A DNA stretch of 64,000 nucleotides, from contig NW_026515416.1 in NCBI RefSeq assembly GCF_014898815.1, positions 868,001 to 932,000 on the forward strand, read 5' to 3'. Each line of letters opens with the position of its first letter. The first letter of the stretch is position 1. This document shows positions 11,336-23,899 of this stretch, in pieces. This stretch comes from Panonychus citri. Lineage: Eukaryota > Arthropoda > Arachnida > Trombidiformes > Tetranychidae. The notes under the pieces were generated by a model that was not told where the DNA came from, did no database searches, and was given only the letters and a program-made list of their open reading frames with translations. A program made the position numbers and the translations under genes.

Positions 11336-12536
11336 GACATTTCCATCGAATCGAAAAGAAAAAGAAAAAGAAATCAAAACTAAACTCGATTTCCAATCGT
11401 AAATTTTGTTATTTTTATCGTTTGTTTCCATTCAATTTATTGATTCAGTTTAATTCTAGTTCATGATAGTTAATCAATTATCATGAACTCTATCATCAAT
11501 TTCATCCAATTTGTATTATTAATTATGTTGTTTTCTTGTAATCAATTTTGACAGAAAATTAAAATGTAAAATTTGAGATTTTAATTGTTTGAGGTTATAT
11601 TATTGATCTTGATTTTTGTTTTAATTTCTATCAGCTGATTAATTGTTGAATTAATTGTCGACAGTCAATTATCCAGTTTTTTTTGTGATATCAAAGACAT
11701 TAAAAGTTAATTTTGATGTTAATTAGACTAAACAATCAAATGAATATGAATAATAATAGTTAATTAAATGAAATTATATCAATAGGAATGAAAAATTTTG
11801 TTTAAATCAGGAAACAATTAAGATAACTAATAACTTTATGTGTGTATATCCTTACAATCAATGGTAACAATTAATTCAATTACCCAAATGATGATGATTG
11901 TTGATTGACGGAAGTGAATCTTAAAAATTATGATTATATTAAATTGTCACGATTAAAGTTAACGGTAAAAATATAAAGTTACAAGAAAGTAAGAATGATT
12001 TTCATTTTTTTGATAACAATCAATTTTAATTTAATTTTGTATGTATCGAAAATGGTTAACCCAAAATTTGATTGGTAATAATTGATAATCATAATCAATA
12101 TTTGGCTGTATTTAAATTGCTCTCGTCGGTTTGTTGATTGTCAATTGTCAATCAACAAAAAGGAATGGACATAATTGAGTAAATTGATTTGATTTAGTTT
12201 AATTAAACCCTAATTGTGATTGACCAGAATAGACCAACAATTTGAAGATTAACTCATTTTCTCAGCTATATAAGATGAGGAATCAATTGTGATCAGTAAA
12301 TAGTAGTTGAAAAATTTTCAATCAAACGATTTCACAAATTGTCCAACAATCAAAGTTAATCCAGTTCCATCATAATGTTTTCAAATGACAACTCGAAACT
12401 AAATTGAAAAGTGATCAAAGTAAAAAACAATTCCAATACAACTACCAGTCTAATTGTTGACTGTTTAAATATTAAATTGTTCATTTCTCATCTAATTGTT
12501 TGTGTCTTCTTCTTAATTAATTGATTGTGCTCATCA
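11336..12536. other. Intergenic region upstream of the second Met/Gly-rich gene
   Basis: 1.2 kb without coding sequence. The left part should be the 3' UTR of the Spaetzle-like gene. The right part contains a TATA box and initiator (annotated) and a 5' UTR of about 240 bases. Confidence 0.5.
12267..12297 (+). promoter_or_regulatory. TATA box plus TCAGT initiator
   Basis: TATATAAG at 12267-12274 is followed by the arthropod initiator TCAGT at 12293-12297, about 26-27 bases downstream, the expected TATA-to-start spacing. The next plus-strand gene begins translation at 12537. This is the best-formed core promoter seen in the window and points to regulated, probably tissue- or stage-specific expression of a secreted product. 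Confidence 0.65.
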
Positions 12537-12939
12537 ATGGGTCTCATTGGAAGGAAAAATAAATTGTTTCTTTTACTAATTACGATCATTAGTCTTCAGA
12601 TTATATTCCCTAATTATCCAACATCAACTGAAGCAGGAATGAAGAAGAAATTGAAAAAACTGAAAGAAATTCTTCCCCTGTTATTGGCAATGAAGAAGAA
12701 AAAAATTATCATCATTCCGATTCCAATTCCGTGAGTAGATTCATGAGTTTCCGTTTCCGTTTCCAATTGACTGATTATCTTTTTCCTATTCTGTTTTTAG
12801 ACTCAAAATGAACTCGATGAGCTCGTGGGGGGACATGGGAGGTGGGATGATGATGGGAGGGATGGATATGTCCAATGGTTGGAACATGATGATGTCCGGA
12901 GGTGGAGGTGGAGGTGGTTGGGGAGGTGCAATGGATTAG
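12537..12939 (+). CDS. Small secreted Met/Gly-rich protein
   Basis: Exons 12537-12730 and 12801-12939 give 110 residues. The start is the ATG at 12537 (GGTCTC context); the frame is open slightly further upstream only through a TTG. Residues about 8-30 are a signal peptide with likely cleavage near TEA-G. A Lys/Leu-rich segment and an Ile-Pro repeat (IIIIPIPIP) follow, then the second exon codes for Met/Gly/Ser/Trp-rich sequence with GGGMMMGG, WNMMMS and a seven-Gly run followed by WGG, ending GAMD. Intron is 70 bases with GTGAGT donor. No family recognised. The Met clusters and poly-Gly-Trp resemble the 6.46-6.95 kb gene, so they may be diverged relatives or members of one structural-protein class. 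Confidence 0.8.
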
Positions 12940-13545
12940 AACAATTAACAAAGTTAATCAAGAGAAATTTAAAAGTAAAACGAATCAACATTTTCTTTCT
13001 CGACGATTAATCAATCATATTTAGTGATTAGTTTAATTTTCTAGTCTAACTTTTCTTAACCATCATTACAATTAACGCGTTCAGTTTTTAATTGTCAACG
13101 TTACAAAATTTTCGTTTCAATTTTTTTGGTACTTTTGTTTATTATTAATTTTTGTTTATCAATTCCTGTTAATTATTATTATGTTTACAAATTGTCATTA
13201 ATTTACAAATACATTATTTTATAAATAATAAAGTTAATCAAGAATAAATTGTTTCTCTCATCTTAATTAGCTAACATTTACCGTGAAAAAGTTAAACAAA
13301 TTGTTAAGATTTCTTGATTAAACAAGGATATAAGTTAAATAGTAAGATTGTTAATCAAAATTGGCTTCTAATTGATTAAACTTAAATTAACAAAGTTCAG
13401 ATATGAAATGCGATGAAATTAGATTGAGTATAGAGAGGAAAATGTTTATATCAACATCAATGGATGAACGATTAATTGATTGCACAGAAAATTGTTGATT
13501 ATGTTTCTCAGGGTGAAAAATTAAATTAGTCGGAAATTGGTGCAA
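12940..13545. other. Intergenic region between convergent genes
   Basis: 606 bases between the stop of the Met/Gly-rich gene (plus) and the stop of the F-box gene (minus). Apart from the AATAAA at 13227-13232 no feature is visible. Confidence 0.4.
13227..13232 (+). terminator. AATAAA polyadenylation signal
   Basis: AATAAA lies 288 bases after the stop of the secreted Met/Gly-rich gene, with T-rich sequence around it. It is the first canonical signal downstream and probably sets that mRNA's 3' end. Confidence 0.5.
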
Positions 13546-15145
13546 TCAAATTGAATCAAGAGATTCCATGAAGTAAGGAAGTGTCTTGAAATCGCGGAAA
13601 AACCAATCGTCCATAAAATGGGTGCCGATTGATGAGTTACTACTTTCATGCCAAGCACCATGATAGATTTTGATGTTCCGACCAGCGGCTGCCCAAACGT
13701 CGTAAGCGGTGGATATACAGGTATCATCGATGTTCCAACAGCCGACAACATCTAGAACCTGAAGGTAAGGTAGATTGGCAGGTAATGCGAACAGTTCGTT
13801 AGGTGTAAGATAACGGTGATTACGAACTGCAAGAGTCTTCAAATTGGGGAAAACAATGTCAATCGAACTGATTATGCTTCTCATTCGGTAGATTCTCTAT
13901 GATTGGAAAAGAAGAAGAAGAAAAGTTTATCAATTAAAAGAATTTGTTGGATTTGGTCGAAAATGCAACTCACATCACAATCGACCTTGTTGATGGTCTC
14001 AAAGTCCATAACAAGGTTTTCCATGCTTGGATAGACTGGGAATCGATCGGCAAATTTTTTCTCTTTCTTAATGGAAAGCCACATATTCTTTATGGAGGAA
14101 AATTTAGTCAACAGATTATCAATATAACTTTCAGCGGGAATCTCCATCTCTAGAGTGGTAATTTCAAGTGATGGAAATTTATCCAAAAAGTTATCGATAC
14201 CTGAGATAGAGAGAGATAATTGATTACAATTACAATCAAATCAATGGAATATTTAATTTAGGACAGAAAATTATATCCTCTTACCGCCACACTCTTCGAC
14301 ATGAAGTCGACGTAAATTTACAAAGCTAGGGAATAGTAGCTCATATTGTCTTCCGTAAATCGATTTGATGTGAAGTTGACGAATGAATTTACCGTTATCT
14401 CGACACCACATTACGACCCCACTGAACCAACGAAAAAAACACGGTAAGGCCAAACCTTCGAGTCGATTGAAAGGAATAACTCGCCGTTTTCTTGGTAAAT
14501 ATGGAATCGCTAATCGTTTGATAAAAGGCCGACTTGTCACCAGCATAGATAATAGATCAGCGATTTGTAAAGGTGATGGATCAGAAGAGATCATAACTGT
14601 CTATTGGAATTGGATAAGATGATTCAATTACAATTAGAGTTAAATCGTCAATGTGCCTCATTTTGGAGGATTAATGTTACCTCTAGATTTTTGAGTAGTT
14701 CAATCATTGCGATCATTTTGGGATTACTTGTTTTCTTTGGGTTATAATAGATTGTTGTTGAATTTGATGGCAATTGAAGATTCTCTAAAAAAAAGGATAA
14801 TATATTAATACAAAAAAAATTGATCGAAATTAGAAAAGTGAGAAAATTTATTTGAAAAGTGAGAACAATGTTTGAAAACTTACTCGATCTATTCTCTGGA
14901 ACAAGATGGCGGATCCATTTCATTCTTTGAAAAGCCAATGCTCTCCATAATTGATTAACTGTGAAAAAAGAGGGAGTAGATTAGGAAACAAAAGATGACA
15001 CCGAAAATATAAATTATCTATAGATAAATATTGAGTAATGAATAAAATTTTTACCATGAAGAAAATTGATCAGATCATCAATCCAAGAACAATAAGAAAA
15101 TATTGTCATAATAATCTCAGCGGGTAAATCATAAATTGTGGCCAT
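13546..15145 (-). CDS. F-box protein with leucine-rich-like C-terminal region
   Basis: Six exons on the minus strand: 15145-15055, 14958-14884, 14784-14681, 14600-14285, 14200-13974 and 13896-13546. All phases agree and the protein is 387 residues. The F-box is at about 5-50: DLPAEIIMTIFSYC, then LINFLHVNQLWRALA, split by the first intron. The rest has repeated beta-strand/Leu patterns such as LRRLHVEEC, LKTLAVRNH and LQVLDVVGC, typical of degenerate leucine-rich repeats used for substrate recruitment. F-box proteins link substrates to SKP1-CUL1 ubiquitin ligases; the substrate here cannot be told. The start is the ATG at 15145; the frame stays open to a TTG further upstream, which is not a likely start. 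It may belong to a lineage-expanded F-box family. Confidence 0.88.
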
Positions 15146-16007
15146 GATTGAACAACCACCACGTTGATTGTCCAGTGATGTTGAAAAACACTCAATTAAC
15201 AATCAAAACATAATTTAAGAAAATTAAAATTGATCACAACAATAACCTTAAATTTAAGGTTAAACAATGAAAGAGGATTAACAATAACCAAAGGATAATT
15301 GTTATCTTAGTAAAAGAATCGGTAACTCATAGCTGGGACACACGTAAGAACATTTCGAGTTAATCGAAAAACAATTTAATCAAATTGTTGAAATGAATTA
15401 AACTTCTTAATTGTTTCAAAGATTCAATTTCATCTTTTGTTTTCACTTTTGTTTACTAAACCAATTTCCAATTTATTCCAACAGATGGAGCTTCGAATTC
15501 GTAAGTGTCTCCATCTGTCGAGAGAAAAAGTTTCTTTTAATTGTCTAAATTGTCAAAAACTTTTTTTCCAAAAACTAATCATCGATATTGGAATAAGTTT
15601 TATTATCACAATTATTATTCAGATTATTTCCATAATAAAGTGTGTTTTGATAATCCATGATTTCTAATTGAAGTAATAATAATAATCAGTAGCCACACCT
15701 CAGACTATGCACTTGGAAATTGGCAAATATTTGAGTTCATTCACATAGATGATGAACTTACAATTAAGGATGAAAAGTGATGAAGATGCTAAAGATGATG
15801 ATAATGATGATGATGATGATGGCGTTAGCATATAACTGTAAAAGCATCTGGTAAAAGATGATGAGGAAAAATCTTAAAATAGACCAAAAATTTAAGCTCA
15901 TTTAAAATAAACATTTGAATTTACCATTAATGCCAAAACTTTCATCCTCGTAAAGTTAACAATTATTATAACCAAGCCTAGTTTTTGTCTAAAACGTAAT
16001 ACTAATC
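15146..16007. other. Divergent upstream region of F-box gene and cyclophilin
   Basis: 862 bases between two divergent starts. It contains a perfect 10-base inverted repeat at 15481-15490/15509-15518, an ATG frame of 60 codons (15485-15667) with a hydrophobic tail that is not called as a gene, a (GAT)n run near 15,793-15,820 and a GATGGCG word at 15818-15824 that also occurs near two other transcription start regions here. Confidence 0.45.
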
Positions 16008-16765
16008 ATGATTAAGTTAATCTTCCTAATTGTTACAATCTATTTAACTATTGGTGTTTCCTCATCACTTGACCAATCATCGGAATCGTCAAAGGTAAGA
16101 GATGAAAAATTGACTGAAAATTATCTAGAAAATAACAATTAATTCAAAGGAATCGATGTTGATTTGAAAATTGATTGAAAGTACAGTTAATTGTTGACCG
16201 ATTTTGTTTTTCTAATTAGACTTTATTAGTTCATGTAACCAAGAAGGTGATTTTCAATGTGACAATTGATGATGTTCCTAAAGGGATAATCACAATTGGA
16301 CTATTCGGTGATGACGCTCCTCGAACGGTGGAAAACTTTATCACCCTGGCGAGCCCACTCGGTTACAATGGCCTCAGTTATAAAGGATCAATTTTCCACC
16401 GGGTGATTCCTGGATTCATGATTCAGGGAGGAGATATTACTGAGAAAGATGGTTCTGGTTCCATCTCCATTTATGGTACTTATTTTGACGATGAAAATTT
16501 CAAGATAAATCATTCGGAAGCGGGTTTCATTTCCATGGCCAATGCAGGTAAGGATACGAACGGCTCTCAGTTTTTCATCACCGCCGTTCCCACCGACTGG
16601 CTTGATGGTAAACACACAGTTTTCGGTAAAGTGCTCGAGGGCATGGAGCTCGTTAAGGAAATTGAATCGATACCAACCAGTGCAGAGGATAAACCGTTAA
16701 CCGAGGCTCGGATAATTGATTCAATGGTTCTCGATGCTGATCAGATGATTACAATTAAACAATAA
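16008..16765 (+). CDS. Secretory-pathway cyclophilin (peptidyl-prolyl isomerase, PPIB-like)
   Basis: Exon 1 (16008-16094) codes for a 29-residue signal peptide and linker; exon 2 (16220-16765) carries the whole cyclophilin domain. The product is 210 residues (human PPIB 216). It should catalyse cis-trans isomerisation of X-Pro bonds in the ER or outside the cell. Active-site residues are present by motif: Arg90 in FHRVIPGF, Phe95 and Gln98 in MIQGGD, NGSQFF at about 143-148, Trp156 in DWLDG and His161. The Trp needed for cyclosporin binding is kept. The tail ends ITIKQ, without KDEL/HDEL, as in cyclophilin B. An AATAAA lies 220 bases after the stop. Confidence 0.93.
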
Positions 16766-17293
16766 GCATAATGATTACGTTAATTGTTTCATATTTATTA
16801 CATTAATTAATCCTTTTCTCTTTTGCCACTTTCATTAATTTGATTGATATTCTGTTTTTTTTTTCAATGAATGAATTAAATTGCTTGGGACCCACAACTT
16901 TGTACTGTTAATGCTAATAATTAGTGTTAATTGTTGATTGTAATTCAGCTTATAATATAAATTATTGAATCTTTTTAAAATAATAATAAATTTTGATTTA
17001 CAATCAATTTAATTGTCATGTTAATTTTCATTGTAATTCATTTTTCAACTTTGTTTTGATTTCAAAGTTCAACAATTGAAAACATTAATTTTTTTTATAA
17101 TACAAAATCTGTACAATTAATTGATTATATTTAATGTTGAGATAATCAAAAAATATTCAAGTTAATTAATTAAATTGGAAGGATTGAAATGCAATTCATT
17201 TTAAGTGGATAACAATTGAGTTAATCATTGCAACTGAGGAAGAATTGATTTGTACCATTTATCGTTGTCGATTAATTAATTAATTGTAACAGG
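16766..17293. other. Intergenic region between cyclophilin and ZDHHC gene
   Basis: 528 bases between convergent 3' ends. Apart from the AATAAA at 16985-16990 and T-rich tracts, nothing is visible. Confidence 0.4.
16985..16990 (+). terminator. AATAAA polyadenylation signal for cyclophilin
   Basis: AATAAA within a TAATAATAAA run, 220 bases after the cyclophilin stop codon and followed by T-rich sequence. Confidence 0.5.
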
Positions 17294-17844
17294 TTAATTT
17301 AAATTGTTCCAGTCTTCTGTAGCATTGATATCATAGATTATTATATCATCTTCATCTTTATCAATATTGTTAATTGAGAGACAATTAGGATCTAAATCAT
17401 CAGATTTTTCATCATCTCTAATCACTTTAGTTATTGGTGATTTAAGCTCTGTAAATATAAAACATAAGATATAAATTAATTGTGATCAAAAAATTAGACA
17501 AATAAACACAACGTGGATACAATTAAAATACATAATCAACAAATCCAAGACGATTAACAAGTAAACAACAAGGTGTAGATAAAACAATTAAGGCTGATGA
17601 ATAAACATCCTCGATAATATCAACAACAATTAAATTGCTCAATTGCTGACTTTCAATCTCTTACAACATGATTAACTTGATTATGTTTACTAATTGTCAT
17701 CCGAATGTGTTATAGTAATTAAGTTGCTAACCTTGTCCACCAATAGCACTTTCCTCATCGTAATCAGCTAGTAATGGATGATAAGAACCACGATCATCAC
17801 AATTAAGGGAGAATCGACTAGGAAAATATATTCCATCACCAGAA
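17294..17844 (-). other. Distal alternative 3' exons of the ZDHHC gene (short isoform)
   Basis: Exon 17844-17732 (acceptor TTGTAG, donor GTTAGC) and exon 17448-17294 (acceptor TTTACAG, stop TAA). They encode SGDGIYFPSRF, then an acidic Asp/Glu/Ser-rich tail ending WNNLN. The first codon uses the same split AG-T serine as the proximal version, so both sets accept the phase-2 donor at 19866. No in-frame stop breaks the 52 plus 51 codons. Confidence 0.8.
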
Positions 17845-20800
17845 CTACAATTAACATGGAAAAAAGAGAAAAGAAAACAATTAGATTAAAGAGAGAGAAA
17901 AAATCTAAAAGAAATGGAAAGAAATTAATTCGTTGATTGAGTTGAGAAAAATCAATTAGAAAATTAATCGATTGACAAGGAATATCGTTAATCATTTTCG
18001 TCAATTTCTCTTTATTTTGTATTGAGTTTTTGTGATTTATAAAAAAAGAAAGAGTTAATCTAATTAAGGCAAAAGGAAAAGTCTTGAAAATAGTCTATCC
18101 TATGTGATTTATTATCCACAGAGGTGAAAATTGAAGAGTAGGAAAAAAAAAGAGGATGAGGTGGGCTAGATGATCAAATGATATTAATAGTGATGATGAT
18201 TTTTGGGTAAACAGTGGTGATGGTAGTTAAACAAGGAGGTAGAATTGTAATTATCCTAATTGATTCCAATTCTGAATAACAAGTAATCATTTGTTTGTAT
18301 AAGTGTGGGGATGTTGTTGTAAAGATAGTAATTGATTCGTTGTGCTTTCGTAGTTATATTTGGATGATTATTGCCTTCGTCTCGTTTGTTTTGGTAACTT
18401 GGACAGTTAATTGTTGATTAAGTTACTTTTAGGACGATTGGTTAACACACTGTTTGGGTGATTGATAATATTTCTTTGAGAACGATGAGCAGATGATTTG
18501 TAAATGATCATGAAGGAAAGGGTTAACAGGAAATTAGGATGGATATAATAATAGATTTGTGATTAGATGATGATTTAGATAATTGGCTAGTCTTGCAGTT
18601 CAATTGAAGAATTCAAGAAGATTGAAATGATTGGGTTCCTTTGGAATCATTTGTAATCTGATCATTCTTGTCATTCTCCATGGATAAGGCAACACCATAA
18701 GATGGAGGCTCAGAATCATCTTTACCATGCTCTGGATCATCATCAGGCTCGTAGGCTCCTCGTGTTAACTTTGAATTGAAAGGCGATGCTTGTTGCTGAT
18801 TGTTTGGTTGTTCATTAAGTCTGTTTTGTTGTGAGTCTTCATTTTCAATGTGTTGTTGTTGTGAATGATGATGTTGGTGTTGGTGTTGGTGTTGATGTTG
18901 ATGTTGGTGTTGCTGCTGAACGAAATACTGAGTAGATTGACCGGAATTTGCTTCGTAGTCTTCCAGTGAGGCTTTAGATGGATAAATAATACCATCACCG
19001 AGGCTAAGATAAATAAACCAGGTTTTCTCTTAATTTAATTTGATTTTTCTCAAACTCAATAGGATGAAATTTAGGTAATTTGATGATCAGTTAATAAGGG
19101 AAAAGGAGATAACTAATTGATTAATGTTATGCAATTAGATCATTAGCAAGGCTGTTTAATGTTACAAATAAAAAAACAGTAATCACAAGGACAATCAATT
19201 TAATAAGAAACAATTTGAGAAAGTTGACTAATTGATTGAAGAGATGAAATAATGAAAATAAACTCAACTAATATAATTTGATTTAAGATTCTTCAATAAA
19301 TCAATTGAATTGGTTTGATCAAAGGAAATCAACTAAAATACAATTATATCATTGATAGATAATTAAGTATCAATAATGTTATCAATTATCTGATACTTGT
19401 GGTGATTCACCTTAGTTTTCATGGTGAAATTATATGAATAATAAACAATTAAAATTATAAGAATAACAAAAAAAAAGGTAAATCATTCCAATGGAAAGAA
19501 AATATCTGATTATCAACGATGGGTAAAAGTAACTAATTTGAAAGTGAAAATTTGAATCAGATTCTGAATTAATATTCATCTAAAAGTGATTGACCCTAAA
19601 AAAAATGGTAGTTGATTACAACTTGTTTCAATTGTAAAATGGCAGAAATGAGAAAAGTTAGAAAACAATTGAGAAAATGATATCATGAAAAGTTGAATTT
19701 CGAAATGAAAAGATGTAGAACGGAAATGAAATAACTGAATGAAAGTAAGACGATGAATGGTTGAAAGCGGAAGGTTTGTGCTTAGCACCTAAAAGAAAAT
19801 GGAAATATCAATCGGAGAAAGTAACTAATTGTGAGGAGAATGAAATAATTAACCATGAACTTTACCTTGTATATAATGGGAAGAACCATTTAATCTTATT
19901 TTTACCGAAAATTTGAACCCAATTTTGAAATCGACCCAAATTGTAGGCATTTTTATCTGGACCAAGGGAAAACATTGGTGGTCGGAAAGATTCAAGGGTT
20001 GACCTGTTAAGGGTGACAAGGTAAAGGTGATAACCAAACAGGCTAACAAGTGAAATGGCAAACATGATGGCTACAAAAAATAGGAATAATATGTGAAATC
20101 TTCCATCATTAGTTAATTGATTTCTCCAAAAGAGTAGGAAATAGTGTAACGATGATGCAGCCGTAAAAAGACACAGGAAAAAAGCGTAGGCAAGAAATAG
20201 TACAAAAAATTTGTAGTTTGTAAATGAGACACAATTGTTGACCCTGTAAGCAGAAAATATGGAAAACAATTAAGGTAAAATTATCAATAAAAATAGATTA
20301 TATGGATTATTATCAATTGATTTTTGGTTCTTCATCTCTTTGTGTCACCTATTAACCAACTTAATCGATGTCAATCTATCTGTCTAATTCTCTTTCTTTT
20401 CTTATTAAAACTCTGGTAACAAAAATGGACCAAATATTATATCAGAATAGAAATGAAATTACCTGTATAACACAAATAATTGTTTTGATAAAGAGAAAGA
20501 AAGAGAATGAGAGAGAACGAAAAACCAATGATGAAGACAAAGATAGTTACCATGGACAATGATGATCCATTTTAAGGACACAAGTATTACAAGCAGCACA
20601 ATGATGAGCTCGATCTGGTTTAATTATGTTACATTTGTCGCAAACACGAGGAGATCCAGTAGCATCTAGACAATTTATTGGTAATCCTCTTTCGTAAGCA
20701 ATTTGTTGAATAATTTGACTTCGTCTATCATCATTCATCATTAAACGCTCATTATCACGCGTGGTTAACCAAAACTGTGAAGATAATTTAAACATAAATT

Positions 20801-21473
20801 ATGATTAATATAAAGAGATATTGGATTATCGTTTAATCTTAACCAACTTTTTTAGGAATCATTCCTGGGTTTGTGAAAATGGTTTGGAAATATGACCAAA
20901 ATGTCATGATAAAAAGGAAATGAAAAAACGTTACACAAACTATTTGAAGTATCACAGAATCCATATTAACTGAATAGATATTAAGAAAAGAAAGAAAGAA
21001 AAATATTACTAATTAGTTACACTTAATTGTGGAAATCAAAAATACTCACATATACATAATTGGATAACATATGCATAGTAGCCCCATGAAAGAACCTGAG
21101 AATAGAAAAGGTAAGATAATTAGTCTAATGGTCAAATTGTGATGAGATAATCAATTTGACGACAAATTGATTCTCATTATAAGATTATAATAAAGAGAGA
21201 GAGAGAGAGATGGGCGAAAATGGAGATGAAATACTTTGGAAAAAGCAATCATTCCAATTAGAATTTGACAACCATTTGATCAACAAATTCTATGAAGAAT
21301 AGAATTAAAAAAAGACCAACCGAACTAATGAAGAAAACAGGTAACCATTTGATAAGATTGATAATTAAATGACATTTATAATAAATGTAATGTTGCCTTC
21401 TGGGTCCCATGTAGGTTTCACCATCAAGAACTGGCTTATCACCAGGATGATGATTAACTCGATTAGGGGACAT
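17294..21473 (-). CDS. ZDHHC20: DHHC palmitoyltransferase, ZDHHC20/15/2 type, with alternative C-termini
   Basis: Shared minus-strand exons: 21473-21321, 21095-21050, 20969-20848, 20774-20551 and 20243-19866. They join in phase to either 19003-18613 (437 residues) or 17844-17732 plus 17448-17294 (396 residues). The enzyme transfers palmitate to cysteines of membrane proteins. Four hydrophobic segments are visible (about 38-65, 69-95, two in exon 5). The Cys-rich domain has CDKC, HHCAAC and the catalytic DHHC at 177-180, with W182 formed across a splice. The TTxE motif reads STLE in NRSTLESF. A GDG-x-x-(F/Y)-P motif follows the last membrane segment in both C-termini, as in vertebrate ZDHHC20. 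No other paralogue is in the window. Symbol is assigned by overall match recalled from the human protein. Confidence 0.93.
18613..19003 (-). other. Proximal alternative 3' exon of the ZDHHC gene (long isoform)
   Basis: Acceptor TTATCTTAG, exon 19003-18613, stop TGA. It encodes SLGDGIIYPSKAS, a Gln-His repeat tract (about 18,850-18,920 in CAA/CAC/CAT codons), and a Ser/Gln/Asp-rich tail ending FQSS. Open for 130 codons and in phase with the upstream donor. The SLGDG start is the closer match to vertebrate ZDHHC20. Confidence 0.85.
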
Positions 21474-22731
<1,258 letters not shown>

Positions 22732-22872
22732 AATAGTTTCTGATTCTTTATCATCAAAACATCTAACAATGTACAAAGATATTTCTCAAAATTTGCTAAT
22801 TAAAAATTCTTTGAAAAAATAGACGTGATTCATTCATGTTTAGTTGTAGATTTAACTTATTTTCCAAGCAAA

Positions 22873-22878
22873 TTTATT
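22873..22878 (-). terminator. AATAAA polyadenylation signal for RPL27A
   Basis: Minus-strand AATAAA at 22878-22873, 56 bases downstream of the RPL27A stop. A short 3' UTR fits a ribosomal protein mRNA. Confidence 0.6.
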
Positions 22879-22933
22879 GTATTTAAAGAAAACAAGCTGA
22901 GAAATCGCATGTTAATCAAAAGGTGTATTTATT

Positions 22934-23604
22934 TTACGCTCTGAGGATACAAGCACCTCCGACTTTTTTGATCTTTTCCTCAGCCTCTTTACTGAATAAT
23001 CTGGCTTTCACAATAATTGGTTGACTTGGAAGGGAACCTTTTCCTAAAACTTTGAAGAATCCATGTTTAACAACGTCAAGAACTGGTGCTCGTTTCCTTT
23101 TATCTTCAGAAAGTTCTTTCCTTGTCTTCTCTCCAACCAATGACCATAAATTTTCAACATTAATGGTGGGACAGAAGTTAGATAATGAATTTTTGCGTAC
23201 ATGATAATTACGCATACCAACTTTACCAAAATAACCTGGATGGTATTTGTCAAAATTTATTCGATGATGATGTTGACCACCAGCGTTACCACGACCACCA
23301 GGATGTTTACGATGTTTACCTGAACAATTGATAGACAGAAACACAAATTAATACCAAAACCAAGCAAAACAATACAACAGATTCAACACAATCTGTAAGT
23401 AGACAACAAATTGATTAAACAATCAAAAGAAAAACTCACCAATACGTCCATGACCATGGCTAACATGGCCTCTTAATTTTCGGCTTTTCTTAAATCTGGT
23501 TGGCTAAACAGAGCAAAAAAGAAAAACAAATTGAAACAACAAATCAAAAACCAATACGAAAACAAACTGCCCAACAAAAGAAACATAACCAATGCACTTA
23601 CCAT
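22934..23604 (-). CDS. RPL27A: 60S ribosomal protein L27a (uL15)
   Basis: Three coding exons on the minus strand: 23604-23602 (only the ATG), 23503-23440 and 23319-22934, giving 150 residues (human 148). The protein is an essential part of the large cytosolic subunit near the tRNA exit region. Visible marks: basic N-terminus PTRFKKSRKLRGHVSHGHGR, the KHPGGRGNAGGQHHHR loop, KYHPGYFGKVGMRNYH and a conserved C-terminus ending CILRA. The initiator codon alone is followed by GTAAGT, so protein coding really starts in exon 2, an arrangement common for ribosomal protein genes. The basic composition and low number of rare-looking codons fit a highly expressed gene. Very secure. Confidence 0.97.
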
Positions 23605-23780
23605 TTTGTAACAGAAATTAAATTAAATTTTATAATCCAAACTAGAAAATAATTAACTAATTAAATTCACCAAATGCACAAAACTCAAACAAAATTGATC
23701 TACAACAAAGGAAACGGAAATTCACTCAAAGTTTCCAAAAGAAAACGTTAGATGGCGCAAGTTGCGAATTCGAGGGATCG
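23605..23780 (-). promoter_or_regulatory. RPL27A promoter region with GATGGCG word
   Basis: AGTTTCCAAAAGA (23730-23742) and GATGGCG (23751-23757), followed by a locally GC-richer GCGCAAGTTGCG stretch, lie about 150 bases upstream of the RPL27A ATG. GATGGCG contains the GCCAT core of YY1/Pho sites. A very similar pair occurs at 31,598-31,624. Confidence 0.45.
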
Positions 23781-23899
23781 TATATAAATTTAAGAATGGA
23801 AAATAAATTGAACATGAAAATGAAAATGAAGAAAATGATTTGACAATTAATCAACAATTATGAGAACGAGTGAACCTTTGCTTTGGATAAATTAAATCA

